Below are positions 59,354 through 64,000 of a stretch of 64,000 nt of DNA, in pieces; the first letter of the stretch is position 1; every line of letters begins with the position of its first letter. Under the pieces are notes generated by a model, which saw only the letters and a list, made by a program, of their open reading frames with translations, was not told where the DNA came from and ran no database searches. Source of the DNA: Muribaculaceae bacterium (GTDB lineage: Bacteria; Bacteroidota; Bacteroidia; Bacteroidales; Muribaculaceae); the NCBI GenBank assembly GCA_022484565.1, contig JAKVKZ010000001.1, forward strand, positions 1-64,000, in the 5' to 3' direction. Made by a program: the position numbers and the translations under genes.

Positions 59354-60301
59354 TTGATGGGAAAGGTAAGTCAAGAACAGGTGAACGGCCTTATTTCACG
59401 CCAAATGAACGATTGGTCATTGGCAGGCGACAATTATGCCGCATTGGCAGGCGTTAAGGTGAAGAGGTTTGAAGTGAACGGGCGAGAAGTGCAAGTTCAG
59501 TTCAATCCCGCCCGTATCGTTTCTTCGGCTGCAAAGGTTGACGACAAGTCGCTCAGCGAGCGTAGGTGCTTTCTGTGCGCTGCGAATCGTCCAGTGGAGC
59601 AAGAAGGCTTGGCGTGGGGCGATCTATACACCATTCTTGTCAATCCTTTTCCTATTTTCCCGCGTCACCTCACCATCCCGAGTAATGATCATAAACCGCA
59701 GCGCATAAAGGGCCGCATTGGTGATATGCTTGGTTTGGCTGCCGACCTTCACGATTTTGTGATTTTTTACAATGGCCCTAAATGTGGAGCTTCCGCTCCC
59801 GACCATTGCCATTTTCAGGCCGGCAGTAAGGGGCTGATGTCTTTGCCTGCCGGGAAAGTTGATGGACGGCTGATAAAAGGTGATGAGCGTGCAGGAATCT
59901 ACCGTCTTTTAAACTGGACGTGTCAGGCTTTCATAATTAAGGCCACTGAACAGGATGCAGCTGCAGACTTGTTCAATCAGTTGTATGCTGTACTGCCTAT
60001 TCATGAGGGTGAAGATGAGCCGATGCTCAACTTGCTTTGCTGGACCGAAAATAAATCTGGAATCACGGAATGGAATATCGGCGTGTTTCCGCGTGTGAAG
60101 CATCGTCCGAGCTGCTATTTTGCAGAAGGTGATTCCAACATTCTTCTTACTCCGGCATCGGTGGATATGGGTGGCGTGTTTATCACTCCGCTTGCAAAAG
60201 ATTTTAATAAAATCAAGGCATCCGACATAGAAGCGATACTTAAAGAAGTGTGCTACGATGAGGATGCGATGAACGAAATAGAAAACAAAATAATAATATA
60301 G
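59354..60301 (+). CDS. DUF4922 domain protein (HIT-superfamily-like nucleotidyltransferase/phosphorylase)
   Basis: RRCFLCAANRPVEQ, YTILVNPFPIFPRHLTIPSNDHKPQRI, GASAPDHCHFQAG. Confidence 0.8.
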   Translation: MMGKVSQEQVNGLISRQMNDWSLAGDNYAALAGVKVKRFEVNGREVQVQFNPARIVSSAAKVDDKSLSERRCFLCAANRPVEQEGLAWGDLYTILVNPFPIFPRHLTIPSNDHKPQRIKGRIGDMLGLAADLHDFVIFYNGPKCGASAPDHCHFQAGSKGLMSLPAGKVDGRLIKGDERAGIYRLLNWTCQAFIIKATEQDAAADLFNQLYAVLPIHEGEDEPMLNLLCWTENKSGITEWNIGVFPRVKHRPSCYFAEGDSNILLTPASVDMGGVFITPLAKDFNKIKASDIEAILKEVCYDEDAMNEIENKIII

Positions 60302-60303
60302 CC

Positions 60304-61626
60304 ATGAATGAAGTCCCTAAAGTAAACGTTGGCATAATGAGTGAACCCGAAATTGAGTTTACTCTAAATGGTGAATATATCAGCGATAACATAAAAATCA
60401 GCGGTGTACACAAAGCCACATTCAGCAACGGTAAAGTTCTCTTCAACGATAAAGAGGCCGACACAGTGGTGTTTGTGCCGGTCGATGCTGAAAAATGCTC
60501 TTTTACATTGCATGATGTGACCATCGGCGTGAATTTTCATTGGCAGCGAAAGGAAAATCAGACGTTTCGCGGTGCATTGAAACTTATTGTGGAAGGCAAG
60601 AAGGTCACTGCAATCAATACTCTTTCGGTGGAAAAATACCTTGAAAGTGTAATTTCTTCCGAAATGAGCGCTACGGCTTCGCTTGAATTGCTTAAGGCAC
60701 ATGCAGTGATTTCCCGCAGTTGGCTGCTTTCGCAACTTCACGATGAGCATAGCGAAGATGGAAACGGCAGTCTGAGCGCACCGAGTGCATGCGTTACGAG
60801 TGCTGATGAGCAGATCTGCTGGTACGACCGCGACAATCATGTGAATTTTGATGTCTGTGCCGACGACCATTGCCAGCGCTATCAGGGCATAACGCGTGAG
60901 TCCACCGAGAATGTGTGCCAGGCTGTGAAAGAAACTTGGGGACAGGTTGTGGCTTATAATGGCGAAATCTGTGATGCACGTTTTTCAAAGTGTTGCGGTG
61001 GAGCGTTCGAGCAGTTTGAAAACTGCTGGGAGCCGACCCATCATCCGTATCTCGATGTGCGTCTTGATGGACCGGACGAGGATAATTATCCGGATTTGAC
61101 AGATGAGAAAAATGCTGAAAAATGGATTCTTTCTTCGCCAAAGGCATTCTGCAACACGTCGGACAACAAGATTCTTTCGCAAGTGCTGAACAATTACGAC
61201 CAGGAAACCACCGACTTCTATCGCTGGAAAGTGGAATATACCCAAGAACAGATTTCAAAATTGATTAGAGAGCGTTCAGGAATAGATTTCGGAGAAATAC
61301 TTGATTTGGAGCCTGTGGCACGAGGCACGTCAGGACGACTTTACAAATTGCGCTTCGTTGGTTCAAAACGTACTTTGGTGATTGGTAAGGAGCTTGAGAT
61401 ACGTCGGATTCTTTCACCTTCGCATCTTTACAGTTCGGCATTCGTCGTTGAAAAGGTAGGCGATGTGCATGGAGTGCCTCAAAAGTTCATCCTGCATGGT
61501 GCTGGTTGGGGCCATGGCGTTGGGCTGTGTCAGATTGGTGCTGCAGTGATGGGAGAAAAAGGCTATAATTATCAGTCAATTCTATTACACTATTTCATAA
61601 ATGCCTCAATTGATAAACTTTATTAA
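60304..61626 (+). CDS. SpoIID/LytB domain protein
   Basis: LSVEKYLESVISSEMSATASLELLKAHAVISRSWLL; CGGAFEQFENCWE; HGAGWGHGVGLCQIGAAVMGEKGYNYQSILLHYF. Confidence 0.9.
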   Translation: MNEVPKVNVGIMSEPEIEFTLNGEYISDNIKISGVHKATFSNGKVLFNDKEADTVVFVPVDAEKCSFTLHDVTIGVNFHWQRKENQTFRGALKLIVEGKKVTAINTLSVEKYLESVISSEMSATASLELLKAHAVISRSWLLSQLHDEHSEDGNGSLSAPSACVTSADEQICWYDRDNHVNFDVCADDHCQRYQGITRESTENVCQAVKETWGQVVAYNGEICDARFSKCCGGAFEQFENCWEPTHHPYLDVRLDGPDEDNYPDLTDEKNAEKWILSSPKAFCNTSDNKILSQVLNNYDQETTDFYRWKVEYTQEQISKLIRERSGIDFGEILDLEPVARGTSGRLYKLRFVGSKRTLVIGKELEIRRILSPSHLYSSAFVVEKVGDVHGVPQKFILHGAGWGHGVGLCQIGAAVMGEKGYNYQSILLHYFINASIDKLY

Positions 61627-61640
61627 TATATTAAGCCGTC

Positions 61641-63584
61641 ATGAGTAATAATATCAAGAAACGCTCACCGTGGGCTTGGATACCTACGCTATATTTCGCA
61701 CAAGGATTGCCTTATGTGGCAGTAATGACAATTTCAGTCATTATGTACAAGCGTCTTGGCATGTCGAATACGGATATAGCACTTTACACTGGCTGGCTCG
61801 GCTTGCCGTGGGTAATAAAACCTTTCTGGAGTCCATTTGTTGACATAATCAGGACAAAACGCTGGTGGACGCTTACAATGCAGTGGATTGTGGCACTCGC
61901 ATTTGCAGGAATTGCATTTACTATACCTACAGCATTTTATGTGCAGTTCACGTTCGCAATCTTCATGCTGATGGGCTTTGCATCAGCCACTCACGACATA
62001 GCCGCCGATGGATTTTATATGCTTGCCCTTACAGAGCATGAGCAATCGCTATATGTGGGGATACGCAGTACTTTCTATCGTGTTGCCACTGTGGTGGGGC
62101 AGGGATTACTCGTGATTTTGGCAGGCGTGGTCGAAATGAATTCTGGGCTTGAACCAGTGAATGTCACTGTTGAGGCTAATCCTGCATTGAAGACTGCCAC
62201 CGCTGTGGTACCTTCAATAAATATAAGCGCTGCCGACATGAAAAACGATGCTCATTTTGTGGTAAGCGCTACAGATTTGAAGGTCGCAGTCAATGCACCG
62301 AAGACGGTTGCAACCGATTCTGCGAAAACGATGCCGTTTGCAACTTATGCAAAACTTATGATGGATTCCGTCAACAACATGAACGTGAGAAACGGACTTG
62401 TTGCAGGTGCGGTGGTTGATAAAAGCGCGCCTAAGGCAGAAGCGCCAAAGAAGGAAACTGATGGTGCATTCCGCGCATGGTTGCGCTCACATTTCGGTGA
62501 CAAACGTAATGTGACTGTTGATGGCAGAGACAATAATATTGCAATCGTTGCAGTCCGTCTCACTAAAAAGCCTGAGCCTGGCAAGGACATTATCTTGAGC
62601 GTCACTAACAATAAGGGTGATCAAAGCATTAAGCTCGAATCGGATAAACTTGCCACACGCTTTGTGTTCAACGATAAGAACTGGGACAAGCCGGCTTATC
62701 TCTATTTCACTATTGACCATAAAATCACAAAGACCGCTTCGGCTTCATTTGTCGGAGCATCAGGAAATATTCCGTTTGCGTGGATGATTGTGTTCATCAC
62801 ATTATCGGTATTCTTCCTTGTAGTTGTGGTTTATCACACATGGGCCTTGCCAAAGCCGGCGAGCGACGCCAACCATGACGACACTTCCGCCAAGAGCATT
62901 TTCAAGGGCTTTATCAACACATTCGTGACATTCTTCACCAAGTTGCCTGTTCCGCAGACGATAGCGGCGATCATGTTCATGCTGTTCTACCGTTTCCCTG
63001 AGGCACAGCTCACGAAGATTATTCAGCCATTCCTGCTTGACCCGCTTGACAAAGGCGGTCTGGCACTTACTACTGGAGAGGTTGGCCTTGTGTATGGCAC
63101 TGTAGGAATAATCGGGTTGACAGTAGGTGGAATAATAGGTGGCTTAGCAGCTGCTAAAGGCGGATTGAAACGCTGGTTGCAGCCAATGGCTTGGAGTATG
63201 TCGCTTACATGTCTCACGTTCATCTACCTTGCATTCTCGCAAAACCAGTCATTGCTTTCAATTAATATCTGCGTCTTCATCGAGCAATTCGGATATGGAT
63301 TCGGTTTCACTGCATATATGCTTTACCTGATTTACTATTCCGAAGGCAAATACAAGACGGCGCATTATGCAATTTGCACTGGATTCATGGCTTTAAGCAT
63401 GATGCTTGGCATGATAGCTGGTTGGCTGCAGGAAACAATCGGTTACGAGAATTTCTTCATTTGGACCATGATATGCTGCTTGTGCACAATCGGCGTGTCG
63501 ATGATAGTGAAGGTTGACCCTAAATTCGGTCTGAAGGAATCTGAGAAGAATGAGGAAGTGGCCACAAAAGACGACAAAAAATAA
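61641..63584 (+). CDS. ampG: AmpG-like MFS transporter with large central extracytoplasmic insertion
   Basis: WIPTLYFAQGLPYVAVMTISVIMYKRLGMSNTDIALYTGWLGLPWVIKPFWSPFVD; SATHDIAADGFYMLAL; about 200-residue hydrophilic segment between TMs. Confidence 0.85.
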   Translation: MSNNIKKRSPWAWIPTLYFAQGLPYVAVMTISVIMYKRLGMSNTDIALYTGWLGLPWVIKPFWSPFVDIIRTKRWWTLTMQWIVALAFAGIAFTIPTAFYVQFTFAIFMLMGFASATHDIAADGFYMLALTEHEQSLYVGIRSTFYRVATVVGQGLLVILAGVVEMNSGLEPVNVTVEANPALKTATAVVPSINISAADMKNDAHFVVSATDLKVAVNAPKTVATDSAKTMPFATYAKLMMDSVNNMNVRNGLVAGAVVDKSAPKAEAPKKETDGAFRAWLRSHFGDKRNVTVDGRDNNIAIVAVRLTKKPEPGKDIILSVTNNKGDQSIKLESDKLATRFVFNDKNWDKPAYLYFTIDHKITKTASASFVGASGNIPFAWMIVFITLSVFFLVVVVYHTWALPKPASDANHDDTSAKSIFKGFINTFVTFFTKLPVPQTIAAIMFMLFYRFPEAQLTKIIQPFLLDPLDKGGLALTTGEVGLVYGTVGIIGLTVGGIIGGLAAAKGGLKRWLQPMAWSMSLTCLTFIYLAFSQNQSLLSINICVFIEQFGYGFGFTAYMLYLIYYSEGKYKTAHYAICTGFMALSMMLGMIAGWLQETIGYENFFIWTMICCLCTIGVSMIVKVDPKFGLKESEKNEEVATKDDKK

Positions 63585-63590
63585 GTTGTA

Positions 63591-64000
63591 ATGAAAAAGA
63601 TATTTGCAACATTAATAGTATTGCTTGCCATGGCATTTTCGTTGAATGCCGAGGTAAAGCCAGGTATTGAAGTGCTCCGCGACAACGGGTTCAAGCAACT
63701 TCAGGGCAAAAGGGTAGGGCTTATCACAAATCCTACCGGCGTTGACAATAATCTTCGTTCCACTGTTGATATCCTCAGCAGTGCTCCTGGTGTGAAACTT
63801 GTGGCCCTTTATGGCCCTGAACACGGAGTGCGTGGCGATGCCCATGCCGGTGATGCTGTGAACGATTCAATTGACCCGATAACTCATGTGCGCGTGTATT
63901 CACTTTTCGGCAAAACTCGAAAACCTACTCCTGAAATGCTGAAGGATGTGGATGTGCTTATCTATGACATTCAGGATATTGGTTGCCGTTCTTACACATT
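63591..64000 (+). CDS. namZ: DUF1343/NamZ-type exo-N-acetylmuramidase (truncated by window edge)
   Basis: Translated from 63591: MKKIFATLIVLLAMAFSLNAEVKPGIEVLRDNGFKQLQGKRVGLITNPTGVDNNLRSTVD..ALYGPEHGVRGDAHAGDAV..DVLIYDIQDIGCRSYT. Confidence 0.85.
   Translation, partial: MKKIFATLIVLLAMAFSLNAEVKPGIEVLRDNGFKQLQGKRVGLITNPTGVDNNLRSTVDILSSAPGVKLVALYGPEHGVRGDAHAGDAVNDSIDPITHVRVYSLFGKTRKPTPEMLKDVDVLIYDIQDIGCRSYT

Overview
The window reads as a Bacteroidales-type chromosome segment: Bacteroidetes -7 boxes (TAnnTTTG), an UpxY/NusG-like protein, a TonB receptor and an 11-subunit nuo set. No rRNA, tRNA, CRISPR array or transposase was recognised. Main blocks: (1) 138-bp tandem repeats at 1-449, beside a minus-strand glycosyltransferase/acyltransferase/UpxY-like cluster. 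(2) A large alpha-2-macroglobulin-like protein, a CpxP/Spy-like protein, and an ECF sigma/membrane partner pair. (3) An AAA_14/DUF4143 ATPase with a 32-bp-period palindrome cluster upstream. (4) RHH+SPFH genes, an SDR/flavodoxin/acetyltransferase/RibD-like operon, and a TonB receptor with a lipoprotein. (5) A 17-kb plus-strand run in which a complete F1Fo-ATP synthase set (atpDCBEFHAG) sits inside a complex I set, giving nuoABCDH-atpDCBEFHAG-nuoIJKLMN; it is preceded by a structured leader or candidate ncRNA ending in a terminator. (6) A minus-strand run of seven small secreted proteins from three paralogous families, mostly of unknown function (40.8-47.2 kb). (7) A cell-wall processing/salvage neighbourhood: two amidase-like proteins, a BadF-type sugar kinase, twin double-domain GT2 proteins, DUF4922, SpoIID, AmpG and a truncated DUF1343/NamZ. 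The strongest leads are the nested atp/nuo operon, the seven-gene secreted paralog cluster and the leader RNA upstream of nuoA. All family calls come from reading the translations; no database search was run.
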